Shown here piece by piece: positions 52,872-61,502 of a stretch of DNA of 64,000 nucleotides. The notes beneath the pieces are model-generated. The model saw only the letters and a program-made list of their open reading frames with translations, searched no databases and had not been told where the DNA came from. A program made the translations under genes and the position numbers. This stretch comes from Salinibacter grassmerensis (GTDB lineage: Bacteria > Bacteroidota > Rhodothermia > Rhodothermales > Salinibacteraceae), in assembly GCF_947077765.1 (NCBI RefSeq), contig NZ_CAMTTF010000001.1, positions 470,818 through 534,817 of the forward strand, given 5' to 3'. Position 1 is the first letter of the stretch. Each line of letters begins with the position of its first letter.

Positions 52872-55800
52872 ATGGCGCAGTTCGACACGCCCGACCAACT
52901 TTCGCTCCCCGACCTCGAAGAGGACGTCCTCGACTGGTGGCAGGACCAGGACATCTTCGAGCGCAGCATCGAAGAGCGAGAGGGCCAGCCGACGTTCACG
53001 TTCTATGAGGGTCCACCCACGGCCAACGGCACGCCCGGCATCCACCACGTCCTGGCCCGGTCCATCAAAGACATCTTCTGCCGCTACAAGACGATGCAGG
53101 GCTACCAGGTGGACCGCAAGGCCGGCTGGGACACCCACGGCCTGCCCGTCGAGATTGAGGTGGAGGACGAGCTGGACTTGGAGACGCGGGCGGAGGTTGA
53201 AGAGTACGGCATCGAGAAGTACAACGCGGCCTGTCGCGAGAGCGTTCTGGAATATAAGGACCTCTGGGACAAACTAACCCAGCGGATGGGGTACTGGGTG
53301 GACCTGGACGACCCGTACGTCACGTTCGAGACGGACTACATCGAGTCGGTCTGGTGGCTCCTCAAGCAGATCGAGGAGGAGGACCTGCTCTACAAGGGCC
53401 ACAAGATTCAGTGGTACAGCCCCGGCTCCCACACCGTGCTGTCGTCGCACGAGGTGAGCCTCGGCTACGAAGAGACGCAGGACCCGAGCGTCTACGTTCG
53501 CTTCCCGGTCGCGGAGGAGGAAAACACCTACTTTCTGGCGTGGACGACGACGCCGTGGACGCTCATCTCGAACACGGCGCTCGCGGTGGGGCCGGACCTT
53601 ACCTACGTCAAGATCCACCACGAGGACCCGCACCAGGGGGTCGAGACGCTGATTCTGGCGGAGGCGCTGGTGGACGAGGTCATCAACGAGGACTACACGA
53701 TCGAAGAGACGTACTCCGGCGACGAGCTCATCGGGCAGCGGTACGAGCCGCCCTACGACTACTTTACCGACCGGGCGGAGCCGGGCGAAGAGGCCTGGTA
53801 CGTGCTCGGGGCCGACATCGTCTCGACGGAGGAGGGCACGGGTGTGGTGCACATGGCCCCGGCCTTCGGGGAGGAAGACCACGCGGTGGCGCAGGACGAA
53901 GGGCTGCCGCTCTTCAACCCGATCGACAAGGACGGCGAGTTTACCGACGAGGCCCCCCTCGTGGCGGGCACGTGGTTCAAGGACGCCGACAAGGCGATCA
54001 CCGACGACCTCAAGGCCCGTGGCCGCCTCTACAAGCACGAGACGTACCTCCACAACTACCCGCACGACTGGCGCAAGGGCACGCCCCTGATGAGCTACCC
54101 GGTCGAGAGCTGGTTCATCGAGACCACGAAGCTCAAGGACCGGATGGTGGAGCTCAACGACACGATCAACTGGCAGCCCGAGGCCATCGGCGAGGGGCGC
54201 TTCGGCGAGTGGCTGGAGAACAACGTCGACTGGGCGCTCAGCCGCCGCCGCTACTGGGGCACGCCGCTGCCGGTGTGGGAGAGTGACAAGGAGGACTCCA
54301 CCCACTACGAGGTCATCGGCTCCGTCGAGGAGCTGCGCGAGAAGTGCGGCGATCAGTTGCCCGAAGATGACGAGGACATCGACTTGCACCGCCCCTTCGT
54401 GGACGATCTTACCTGGGAGGGCCCCGACGGCGGCACCATGCGCCGCGTGCCCGACCTCATCGACGTCTGGTTCGACTCCGGCGCGATGCCCTACGCGCAA
54501 TGGCACTACCCCTTCGAGAACGAGGACGACTTCGAGGCCAACTTCCCGGCCGACTTCATCGCCGAGGGCGTCGACCAGACGCGCGGCTGGTTCTACTCGC
54601 TGCACGCCATCGCCACGGTTGTCTTCGACGAGGTCGCCTACGAAAACGTCGTGGTCAACGGGCTGGTGCTCGACGAGGACGGCAACAAGATGTCGAAGTC
54701 GAAGGGCAACACCGTCGAGCCCTTCCGGGTCATCGACGACTACGGGGCCGACGTGGCGCGCTGGTTCATGATGAGCAACGCGCCCCCATGGGAGAGCATC
54801 CGCTTCAGTGAGCGCGGCCTGCGAGACCTCCGCCGCACGTTCTTCGGCACCCTGGAAAATGTCTACCGCTTCTTCGCGACCTACGCCAACATCGACGGGT
54901 TTGCCTACGAGCGCGACCGGATGCCGGTGGAGGAGCGCCCGGAGCTGGACCAGTGGATCATCAGCCGCCTGCACACCACGACGCAGACGGTAGAGGCGGC
55001 GCTCGACGAGTACGACCCGACCACGGCGGCCCGGGCGGTCGAGGACTTCGTGGAGGAGCTTTCGAACTGGCACCTGCGGCGCTCGCGGCCCCGGTTTTGG
55101 GCGTCGAAGAAAAGTGAGCAGAACGGCCAGGCCGGACAGGGCGGCACGGTCGCTGCGGCGAAGAAGGAGGCGGCGTACCAGACGATCTACGAGTGCCTGG
55201 AGGCCACGGCGAAGCTGATGAGCCCCATCGCGCCCTTCTTCGGCGAGTGGCTTTACCGCACGCTCAGCGACGTCACCGGCGGCGAGGCCGACTCGGTGCA
55301 CCTGGCCTTCTTCCCCGAGGTCCGCGAGGAGGAGCGCAACGAGGCCCTGGAGCGCCGCATGGGCCTGGCCCGCTCCATCGCGTCCAGCACGCTCTCGCTC
55401 CGCAACCAGGCCGAGATCAACGTGCGCCAGCCGCTGCCACGCCTTCTCGTGGTCACCGGCACCGGCGTGCCAGAATCGGAAGTGGAGCAGGTTCGGGACG
55501 TGATCCTCGACGAGGTGAACGTCAAGGACATCGAGTACGTGGAGCACAGCAGCGAGGTCGTGAGCCGCTCCGCGAAGCCCGACTTCAGCCGCCTGGGCCC
55601 GCGCCTCGGCGACCTGGTGAAGGGCGTGAATCAGAAGGTGCGTCAACTCGACGACGAGACGATCGACGAGTACGTGGAGACCGGAGCGCTTACGCTAACG
55701 GTCGACGGGGAGAAGGTCGAGCTCGGCCCCGACGACCTTATCATTCAGAGCGAGGGCATTGAGGGATGGCTCGTGGAGCAGGAGGGGGATGTGACTGTGG

Positions 55801-56114
55801 CCCTCGACACCGAAATTACGCCGGAGCTCCGGGCCGAAGGGCTTGCCCGGGAAGGCGTCAAGCGGATTCAGGACCTTCGCAAAGAGGCGGCCTTTGAGGT
55901 CACGGATCGCATCGTGGTCGCCTACGACGGCTCGTCCCAGATCGCCGACGCCGTGGCCGAGTACGCGGACTGGATCCGGAACGAGACCCTAGCCCTGGAG
56001 TTGCAGCCGTCCAATGAGCCAACGGGGGAGGCGGTCGAGACCTTTGAGGTCGGCGATGAGCGGCTCACGATCGGGGTCCGCCGCGTTGAGGCCGACGAAA
56101 CGCTGAATGCATAG
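52872..56114 (+). CDS. ileS: Isoleucyl-tRNA synthetase, type 2
   Basis: A 1080-residue class I aminoacyl-tRNA synthetase that charges tRNA-Ile. The first signature, normally H-x-G-H, is here Gly56-Ile57-His58-His59 (TPGIHHVLARSIKD), the altered form known from type 2 (eukaryote-like) IleRS. The KMSKS loop is at 606-610 (DGNKMSKSKGN). The editing domain contains FLAWTTTPWTLISNTALAV. The long C-terminal tail is typical of type 2, and the zinc-binding end of type 1 enzymes is absent. Type 2 enzymes are usually little affected by mupirocin. It is first in a run of plus-strand genes with the DksA/TraR gene 77 bp downstream. Confidence 0.97.
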   Translation: MAQFDTPDQLSLPDLEEDVLDWWQDQDIFERSIEEREGQPTFTFYEGPPTANGTPGIHHVLARSIKDIFCRYKTMQGYQVDRKAGWDTHGLPVEIEVEDELDLETRAEVEEYGIEKYNAACRESVLEYKDLWDKLTQRMGYWVDLDDPYVTFETDYIESVWWLLKQIEEEDLLYKGHKIQWYSPGSHTVLSSHEVSLGYEETQDPSVYVRFPVAEEENTYFLAWTTTPWTLISNTALAVGPDLTYVKIHHEDPHQGVETLILAEALVDEVINEDYTIEETYSGDELIGQRYEPPYDYFTDRAEPGEEAWYVLGADIVSTEEGTGVVHMAPAFGEEDHAVAQDEGLPLFNPIDKDGEFTDEAPLVAGTWFKDADKAITDDLKARGRLYKHETYLHNYPHDWRKGTPLMSYPVESWFIETTKLKDRMVELNDTINWQPEAIGEGRFGEWLENNVDWALSRRRYWGTPLPVWESDKEDSTHYEVIGSVEELREKCGDQLPEDDEDIDLHRPFVDDLTWEGPDGGTMRRVPDLIDVWFDSGAMPYAQWHYPFENEDDFEANFPADFIAEGVDQTRGWFYSLHAIATVVFDEVAYENVVVNGLVLDEDGNKMSKSKGNTVEPFRVIDDYGADVARWFMMSNAPPWESIRFSERGLRDLRRTFFGTLENVYRFFATYANIDGFAYERDRMPVEERPELDQWIISRLHTTTQTVEAALDEYDPTTAARAVEDFVEELSNWHLRRSRPRFWASKKSEQNGQAGQGGTVAAAKKEAAYQTIYECLEATAKLMSPIAPFFGEWLYRTLSDVTGGEADSVHLAFFPEVREEERNEALERRMGLARSIASSTLSLRNQAEINVRQPLPRLLVVTGTGVPESEVEQVRDVILDEVNVKDIEYVEHSSEVVSRSAKPDFSRLGPRLGDLVKGVNQKVRQLDDETIDEYVETGALTLTVDGEKVELGPDDLIIQSEGIEGWLVEQEGDVTVALDTEITPELRAEGLAREGVKRIQDLRKEAAFEVTDRIVVAYDGSSQIADAVAEYADWIRNETLALELQPSNEPTGEAVETFEVGDERLTIGVRRVEADETLNA

Positions 56115-56191
56115 GTGCTCCCCCGGCCGGACGCAGGCCTGTGGAGTGCACACCCCGCATCACGTCCACTGAGAGGCCAATTCTGAACGAC

Positions 56192-56668
56192 ATGGCGAAC
56201 GACGATACACAGCCCGAGGGGGACGCGCCCGATGCCCCGCTTCATGCACAGTCGGACACGGACGAGGACGGAGAGGAGCGCAAAACGCCCTTCTCCGACG
56301 AGGAGCTGGAGCACTTCCGTGGGCTGATCCTCCAGCGCCGTGAGGAGGCCAAGTCCGAGATCGAACAGATGCGAAAGCAGGTCGACCAGGCCAAAGAGCA
56401 GTCCGACGACAACACCGCCTACGGCATCCACATGGCCGATGCGGGGACCGATGCCATGGAGCGGGAGAAGCTCCACCTCATGATTGCCCGCCAGCAGAAG
56501 TACGTCGGCTACCTCGACCGCGCCCTCGAGCGGATTGAGAACAAGACCTATGGTGTCTGCCGCGTGACGGGCGAGCCCATCGCGAAGGAACGGCTGGAGG
56601 CCGTACCCCACACTGAGATCTCCATCGAGGCGAAGCGCAAGGAGAATGCCGAGGGGGGCGCGGCGTAG
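56192..56668 (+). CDS. DksA/TraR-family protein lacking the zinc finger
   Basis: A 158-residue cytosolic protein. A very acidic N-terminal 40 residues is followed by a coiled-coil hairpin (FRGLILQRREEAKSEIEQMRKQ) with acidic residues near the tip, then the C-terminal DksA-type segment YGVCRVTGEPIAKERLEAVP. Only one of the four zinc cysteines remains: the second position of the first pair is Thr, and the second pair is Ala/Glu-type. Such zinc-less members are common in Bacteroidota. The family modulates RNA polymerase in the stringent response. The ATG at 56192 is the natural start, 77 bp after ileS. Confidence 0.88.
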   Translation: MANDDTQPEGDAPDAPLHAQSDTDEDGEERKTPFSDEELEHFRGLILQRREEAKSEIEQMRKQVDQAKEQSDDNTAYGIHMADAGTDAMEREKLHLMIARQQKYVGYLDRALERIENKTYGVCRVTGEPIAKERLEAVPHTEISIEAKRKENAEGGAA

Positions 56669-56829
56669 GGCGTGTTGCCTCCGACGGCCGAGCAGCCTGC
56701 CGGGGTGTTGCCGGGTCGTTGGAGACTGCCGTGGGGAGGGTTTCAGTGTCGTATCAACCGCCGGACGTGACCACGGCCGGACGCCCAAGCCTGTGCGCCC
56801 GTCCGCTCTTCCAACGCCCCACCACAGAC

Positions 56830-57438
56830 ATGATCGACTACGTCTCTGGCACACTCGTCGACAAGACGCCGGAGTCGGCCCTCGTGGACGTGAATGGGCT
56901 TGGCTACCGGGTGCACGTTCCCACCTCCACCTACAAGCGTCTGCCGGACACCGACGAGGAGGTGACCCTCCACACGTACCACTACCTCCGGGAAGACGAT
57001 GAGTCGCTGTACGGCTTCGCCACCAAGGCGGAGCGGACCGTCTTCGAAACGATGACCGGCGTGTCGCGCGTGGGGCCGAAGCTGGCGCTGTCGGCCCTCT
57101 CGTCGATGAGCCCGACCGAGCTGCGCGACCATGTCATGGAGGGGGACAAGAGCCGCCTGACACAGATTTCGGGGGTCGGGAAGAAGACGGCCGACCGCCT
57201 CATCGTCGAGCTCCGCGACCGCCTCGCGGACCTGGACGTGCTGGAAGACACGTCGCCCCTCAGTGGCGGGTCGGATGCCCGGGCGGAGGCCCGAGCCGAC
57301 GCCCTGGAGGCCCTCACCGAGCTGGGGATTAGCAAGGCCGACGCCGAACGGTCCATCCGTCAGGTGCTGCGCGACAACGCCGGCATCCAGTCGGCCGACG
57401 AGCTGGTCCAGCGGGCCCTGAAGGCGGACCAAGAATAA
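56830..57438 (+). CDS. ruvA: Holliday junction branch migration protein RuvA
   Basis: A 202-residue subunit of the RuvAB complex, the usual length. Domain I begins MIDYVSGTLVDKTPESALVD and includes the GLGYRVHVP strand. Domain II has two helix-hairpin-helix motifs, with MTGVSRVGPKLALSALSS and ISGVGKKTADRLIVELRDRL. Domain III (EALTELGISKADAERSI) binds RuvB. It acts in the cytosol on four-way junctions. Neither ruvB nor ruvC is adjacent. The prs gene follows after 37 bp and may be co-transcribed. The longer open frame upstream of the ATG at 56830 is not RuvA-like. Confidence 0.97.
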   Translation: MIDYVSGTLVDKTPESALVDVNGLGYRVHVPTSTYKRLPDTDEEVTLHTYHYLREDDESLYGFATKAERTVFETMTGVSRVGPKLALSALSSMSPTELRDHVMEGDKSRLTQISGVGKKTADRLIVELRDRLADLDVLEDTSPLSGGSDARAEARADALEALTELGISKADAERSIRQVLRDNAGIQSADELVQRALKADQE

Positions 57439-57475
57439 CGCGTCCCACCGTTCCCGACGAACTCTCACTTCCCCC

Positions 57476-58453
57476 ATGTCCGACGACCTTCGCCTTTTTG
57501 CGCTCTCCGAGAGTCAGGGCTTTGGCGAGGCGATCGCCTCGGCGCTCGACACGGAGCTCGATGTCCACCACGAACAGACCTTCACGGACGGGGAGCACGA
57601 GGTGCGCCCGGAGGTGAACGTGCGGGGCCGCGACGTTTTCGTCGTTCAGTCCCTCTACGCGGACGACACGTGGAGCGTAAACGACAAGCTGTGCCGGTTG
57701 CTCTTCATGCTCGGGGCCCTGCGCGACGCCTCGGCCGAGCGCGTGACGGCGGTGATCCCCTATCTCTGCTACCAGCGCAAGGACCGCAAGACGCGTCCCC
57801 GTGGACCGGTCACCACCCGCTACGTGGCGGGCATGTTCGAGGCGGTGGAGGTCGACCGCGTCCTGACGATGGACGTGCACAACCTTGCGGCCCTCCAGAA
57901 CGCCTTTCAGGCACGCACCGAGCATCTGTTAGGCCATCCGCTGTTTGTACACCGGCTCGCCGACGTGATTGGGGACGATGAGATGGCCGTGGTGTCGCCG
58001 GACGAGGGCGGCGTGAAGCGGGCCGGGAAATTTGCCGAGGGACTGGGGGCGGTCCTCAATTGCGAGGTGCCGACGGCGTTCGTCGAGAAGACGCGGAAGG
58101 ACGAAGGCGTGACGGGGGGCACGCTGGTCGGGTCGGTGGAAGGCCGCACGGCCATCGTGGTGGACGACATGGTCAGCACAGCGGGGACAATGACGCAGGC
58201 CATTCAGTCGTGCGCTGAAGAGGGGGCGGAGTCCGTGTACGCCGCGGCCACCCACGGCCTGTTCGTTGGTGAGGCAAACGAGCGGCTGGAAACGACGCCT
58301 CTGGACGCCCTTTTTGTTACCAACACGGTGGCGCCTCGGCTCACGGGCGCAGCCGCCGAGCGCCTACAAATCTGCAATGCCGCCCCCCGATTCGCCGCCG
58401 CCATCCAGGCGGTTCACACCGAGACCTCGGTAAGCGCCCTCAATGAGGTGTAA
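57476..58453 (+). CDS. prs: Ribose-phosphate pyrophosphokinase family protein
   Basis: A 325-residue cytosolic enzyme forming PRPP from ribose 5-phosphate and ATP. The early LRLFALSESQGFGEAIA and the FTDGEHEVRPEVNVRG strand match the Prs fold. YLCYQRKDRKTRPRGPVTTR is the flexible loop region, VLTMDVHNLAALQNAF the metal site, and VVDDMVSTAGTMTQAI the ribose-phosphate binding loop. Compared with classical Prs (VDLHAxQIQGFF), the DVHNLAALQNAF and ADDTWSVNDKL segments are somewhat diverged, as in the second Prs type found in several phyla. The start is the ATG at 57476, 37 bp after ruvA. Confidence 0.9.
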   Translation: MSDDLRLFALSESQGFGEAIASALDTELDVHHEQTFTDGEHEVRPEVNVRGRDVFVVQSLYADDTWSVNDKLCRLLFMLGALRDASAERVTAVIPYLCYQRKDRKTRPRGPVTTRYVAGMFEAVEVDRVLTMDVHNLAALQNAFQARTEHLLGHPLFVHRLADVIGDDEMAVVSPDEGGVKRAGKFAEGLGAVLNCEVPTAFVEKTRKDEGVTGGTLVGSVEGRTAIVVDDMVSTAGTMTQAIQSCAEEGAESVYAAATHGLFVGEANERLETTPLDALFVTNTVAPRLTGAAAERLQICNAAPRFAAAIQAVHTETSVSALNEV

Positions 58454-58590
58454 CCGAATGTGCAGGCCCCCGTGGACACGTCCCAGAGGAAAGGCGAACA
58501 AAGGGGGCGTCGCTTCCGAGCCGCGGCCCAAACGAAGGCGATAGCGACCCGAGTAGCTCCGCCCACGTCGGTGCGCAGAGGACGCTGGTC

Positions 58591-58968
58591 CTACAGGGGA
58601 CGAAGCTGCACGTGGATGCGGGCGTTCGCGCAGTCAAGGTGGTTGCGGGCCCTGGCGCGGTACCAGCGCCAGCGCCCGTTTCCGGTGCGGAGGCGCAGGA
58701 GCCATCGGGTCCGCTGCGTCCGGTGACTCACCATGTGTGCCAGGTCCCGCATCACGCGGTGCAGGTTGCGGCCGTGGACGTGGGAAAAGAAGCAGGGCTC
58801 GAGCGTGTCCTCGACCCCGTATCCGAGGGCGCGGCGGGCCGGCTCGTTCACCCGCTGAATTGTGCCACTGCGGTCCAGGTAAAGCATCGGGGCATGTGGC
58901 GACCCCTTCTTTTCGGAAGCGCTTCCAAATTCGGGGCGGGGTACGGAGGGTGCAGACTGAGTGGACAT
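58591..58968 (-). CDS. Small PAS-domain protein
   Basis: A 125-residue soluble protein consisting of one PAS-like domain. The pattern MLYLDRSGTIQRVNEPARRA, LGYGVEDTL and FFSHVHGRNLHRVM follows PAS order, and the tail WLLRLRTGNGRWRWYRARAR resembles the usual end of a PAS/PAC unit. No output domain (kinase, GGDEF, HTH) follows, so it would sense a ligand or partner and act through interaction. The short C-terminal end HVQLRPL may complete the last strand. I use the ATG at 58968; the open frame further upstream is not PAS-like. Confidence 0.75.
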   Translation of the reverse strand: MSTQSAPSVPRPEFGSASEKKGSPHAPMLYLDRSGTIQRVNEPARRALGYGVEDTLEPCFFSHVHGRNLHRVMRDLAHMVSHRTQRTRWLLRLRTGNGRWRWYRARARNHLDCANARIHVQLRPL

Positions 58969-59361
58969 GATGGACACCGGGGAACGTTGGCGGTGGCGAA
59001 AGAGGAGGACGGGCGCGCGTGACGCTGTCTTTTTACCCCGCGATACAACGGTAGTACGACGACGGGACTGAAGAACGAAAATTTTCCCTGTACGGCGGAG
59101 CGAACAGAATTTCGTGGGTGTGCTCCAGTACGATAGGAAGAAGTCTTCTATTTTGTCTTGTGGCAAGATAGCAAACCGACCTAGGTGCGTCAAGTCATTC
59201 TTTAGAAAACATACAGGGGGTCATTCGCGAACGGGCAATACAAGATATGGATACGAGGAGCCGTATCCCAAGGCCCATGTGGGACTGAACAGCCGAACCT
59301 GAGGACGTAGAGGCTGGTTCAAAGTCCACTCTATTTGCCTTCATTCAATCGTCCGCAGACA
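58969..59361. other. 393-bp divergent intergenic region
   Basis: No gene is seen. It separates the PAS gene (minus) from the dCTP-deaminase-like gene (plus) and is less GC-rich than its surroundings between 59080 and 59230. It contains the inverted repeat GGATACG (59249-59255) / CGTATCC (59262-59268). Confidence 0.5.
59249..59268. promoter_or_regulatory. Inverted repeat upstream of the dCTP-deaminase-like gene
   Basis: A perfect 7-bp inverted repeat with a 6-nt spacer, about 95 bp before the start at 59362. There is no T-run, so an operator or RNA hairpin is more likely than a terminator. Confidence 0.3.
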
Positions 59362-59805
59362 ATGGACACCGCGAATGCACTCGCTGCCCAACTCGACGGG
59401 CTCGTTCACCTCGATACCCAGCGGGCCTCTACCGGCATTGACCTGACGGTGGGTGCGGTCTTTCGGGTCACCGGACACGGCCAGCTTGACTTCGGCGGCG
59501 GGGAGTTCCGGGCTGTGCCCCGCAAGCGGATTGAGCCGACGCTCGACGATCCGGAAGACGACTACGGGTGGTGGACGCTGGAGACGGGGGCGTACGTTGT
59601 TCAGTACAACGAGTCCCTGCGCCTGGACGACGGGCAGCAGGCAGTCGTGACGCCCCTGGAGCGCACACTTCGTGCGGGGGCGCACCATGGCGCGTTCGTG
59701 TCGGAGGACGCCCAAGATCCGATCGAGACCCTCCTCGTGGTGAGCCGAATGGGTTGCCGTCTCAAGGAAAACTGTCGGGTCTCCCGCCTTACGGTTCTTG
59801 AGTGA
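59362..59805 (+). CDS. dCTP deaminase / dUTPase-superfamily protein
   Basis: A 147-residue soluble protein with the beta-sandwich pattern of the dCTP deaminase/dUTPase superfamily. Recognisable parts are ASTGIDLTVGAVFRV, the GAYVVQYNESLRLDDGQQAV strand pair and VTPLERTLRAGAHH. It is shorter than classical dCTP deaminase (about 190 residues), and the catalytic Glu context typical of Dcd is not clear, so it could be a non-catalytic or archaeal-type relative. I use the ATG at 59362; a TTG nine codons upstream is also in frame. It is the first of four closely spaced plus-strand genes. Confidence 0.75.
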   Translation: MDTANALAAQLDGLVHLDTQRASTGIDLTVGAVFRVTGHGQLDFGGGEFRAVPRKRIEPTLDDPEDDYGWWTLETGAYVVQYNESLRLDDGQQAVVTPLERTLRAGAHHGAFVSEDAQDPIETLLVVSRMGCRLKENCRVSRLTVLE

Positions 59806-59864
59806 TCGTGTCGAGGAATCCGTACTCCCTGTCCGTTGTCCCACGTCTCACATCCCACGCGCGA

Positions 59865-60662
59865 ATGCCCGAATTGCCCGACGCGGTCGTCTACCGGCGG
59901 CGCCTCGCCGACGTGGCCCTCGACCGCCCCATCGCCGACACCACGGTCATTGATCCACTGATTCTGGGCGACGGACTGGAGCCACATCGCTTCGGGGAGG
60001 TGCTCGGGGGGCGCACACTGACGGACACGCACCGCCACGGCAAGCACGTCTTCGCCCGGTACGGCGAGGACACCGGATGGCTTGCCCTTCACTTCGGCAT
60101 GACCGGGCGCGTGCAGTTCGTTCCGGATGGCGAGATGCCCGAATACGCGTACGTCCAGTTTCACTTCAAGGGGGGCGGGGCGCTGGCGTTCGAGTGCCCC
60201 CGCAAGTTCGCCCGCGTGCGGCTGATCGATGCGCCCGAGGCGTTCGTCGAGGCGAAAGACCTTGGCCCCGACGCGCACCACGCCGACACCGACACGTTTC
60301 TGGAGCCGTTCGCGTCCCGCCGCGGCACCATCAAAGGACGGCTGCTGGACCAAAGCGTCGTGGCGGGCCTCGGCAACATCTACGCCGACGAGGCGCTCTA
60401 CCAGGAAGGCATCCACCCGCGGACAACCGTGCCGGAGTTGTCCGAAACCGACCTGCGGGACCTGTACGATGCGATCCAGACGGTCCTCGACGCCGCCATT
60501 GCGGTCGGCGCCGATCCCGAGGCCCTGGACCCGGACCGGTTCATGCTGCCCCACCGGTACGGGGACGGGCACTGCCCGAAGACCGGCGTGCCCCTTGAAA
60601 CCGAGACGGTCGCCGGCCGCACCGCCTACTACTCCCCCGTCCGCCAGTCGCCGCCCGGATAG
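59865..60662 (+). CDS. Fpg/Nei-family DNA glycosylase lacking the zinc finger
   Basis: A 265-residue base-excision-repair enzyme. The mature N-terminus is the expected Pro2-Glu3 (MPELPDAVVYRRRL), the nucleophile and proton donor of bifunctional Fpg/Nei enzymes. LALHFGMTGRVQF and the helix-two-turn-helix segment VVAGLGNIYADEALYQEGIHP are typical. The C-terminal zinc-finger position has only one Cys (GHCPKTGVPLETETVAGR) instead of four, so it is a zinc-less form, as in NEIL1-like proteins. Substrate preference between oxidised purines and pyrimidines cannot be told. The ATG at 59865 is fixed by Pro2. It is 59 bp after the deaminase-like gene. Confidence 0.9.
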   Translation: MPELPDAVVYRRRLADVALDRPIADTTVIDPLILGDGLEPHRFGEVLGGRTLTDTHRHGKHVFARYGEDTGWLALHFGMTGRVQFVPDGEMPEYAYVQFHFKGGGALAFECPRKFARVRLIDAPEAFVEAKDLGPDAHHADTDTFLEPFASRRGTIKGRLLDQSVVAGLGNIYADEALYQEGIHPRTTVPELSETDLRDLYDAIQTVLDAAIAVGADPEALDPDRFMLPHRYGDGHCPKTGVPLETETVAGRTAYYSPVRQSPPG

Positions 60663-60719
60663 AGTCCCCACTGCCTACACTTGCTCGCGTCCCCCCACGC
60701 CCTCAACGCCCCTACTCCC

Positions 60720-61460
60720 GTGTCCTCTACGCACATCGGCACCTCCGGCTGGCAGCACGACACCTTTGCCGGCCGCTTCTACCCCGACGACCTGTCGCAG
60801 GGCGATCGCCTTGCGTTCCACGCGGAGGCCTTCGGGACCGTCGAGGTCAACAATACCTTCTACCAGAGCCCCGAGGCGGACACGCTCCGCGCCTGGCGGC
60901 GGCAGACCCCCGACGGCTTCACGTTCGCGGTCAAGGCAAACCAGTACATCACCCACTTCAAAAAGCTGAAGGATCCCGAGGAACCGGTTCAGAATCTGTA
61001 CCGGAACGTTGCGCCGCTGGGCGATGCGCTCGGCCCCATCCTGTTCCAGTGTCCGCCCAACTGGCACCAGAACCTGGAGCGGCTGCGTAGCTTTCTGGAC
61101 GAGCTCGATGATGATCACCGCCACGTCTTCGAGTTTCGGGACCCCACATGGCTCACCGAGGAGACGAACGAGGCCCTCGCGGCCCACGATGCGGCGTTTT
61201 GCATCTACGACTTTGGCGGCCGGTCGACCCACCGCACGGTGACGACCGACTTCGTCTACGCCCGTCTGCACGGCACCGGCGAGGCGTACCACGGCCGCTA
61301 CACGGACGCCGAGCTTGACGACTGGGCCGACGCCATTGCTGGCTGGCGGGCCGACGGCCGGGACGTGTACGTCTACTTCAACAACACGGCGGGCGAGGGC
61401 CACGCGCCCCACGATGCCCAGCGGCTCATGGCCCGGGCCCAAGACCGTTCAGGGCGATAA
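60720..61460 (+). CDS. DUF72 domain protein
   Basis: A 246-residue soluble protein of the DUF72 family, which has a TIM-barrel-like fold and no proven activity. Family features are the opening HIGTSGWQHDTFAGRFYP, the VEVNNTFYQSP segment, FTFAVKANQYITHFKKL, LFQCPPNWHQNLERL, VFEFRDPTWLTEET and the end YVYFNNTAGEGHAPHDAQRL. I choose the GTG at 60720, which gives the standard N-terminus just before the first strand; a TTG at 60681 would add 13 residues. It lies 57 bp after the glycosylase and 42 bp before zapE, consistent with one transcript. Confidence 0.88.
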   Translation: MSSTHIGTSGWQHDTFAGRFYPDDLSQGDRLAFHAEAFGTVEVNNTFYQSPEADTLRAWRRQTPDGFTFAVKANQYITHFKKLKDPEEPVQNLYRNVAPLGDALGPILFQCPPNWHQNLERLRSFLDELDDDHRHVFEFRDPTWLTEETNEALAAHDAAFCIYDFGGRSTHRTVTTDFVYARLHGTGEAYHGRYTDAELDDWADAIAGWRADGRDVYVYFNNTAGEGHAPHDAQRLMARAQDRSGR

Positions 61461-61502
61461 ACGGCCCGGCGAGCTGATGTCGCGCGAATTGTTAGCTTCC
61501 GT

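Noticed and set aside
53274-55646. 790-codon open frame on the minus strand
   Set aside because: It is fully antisense to ileS, whose signature motifs are intact. The composition is typical of a GC-driven shadow frame.
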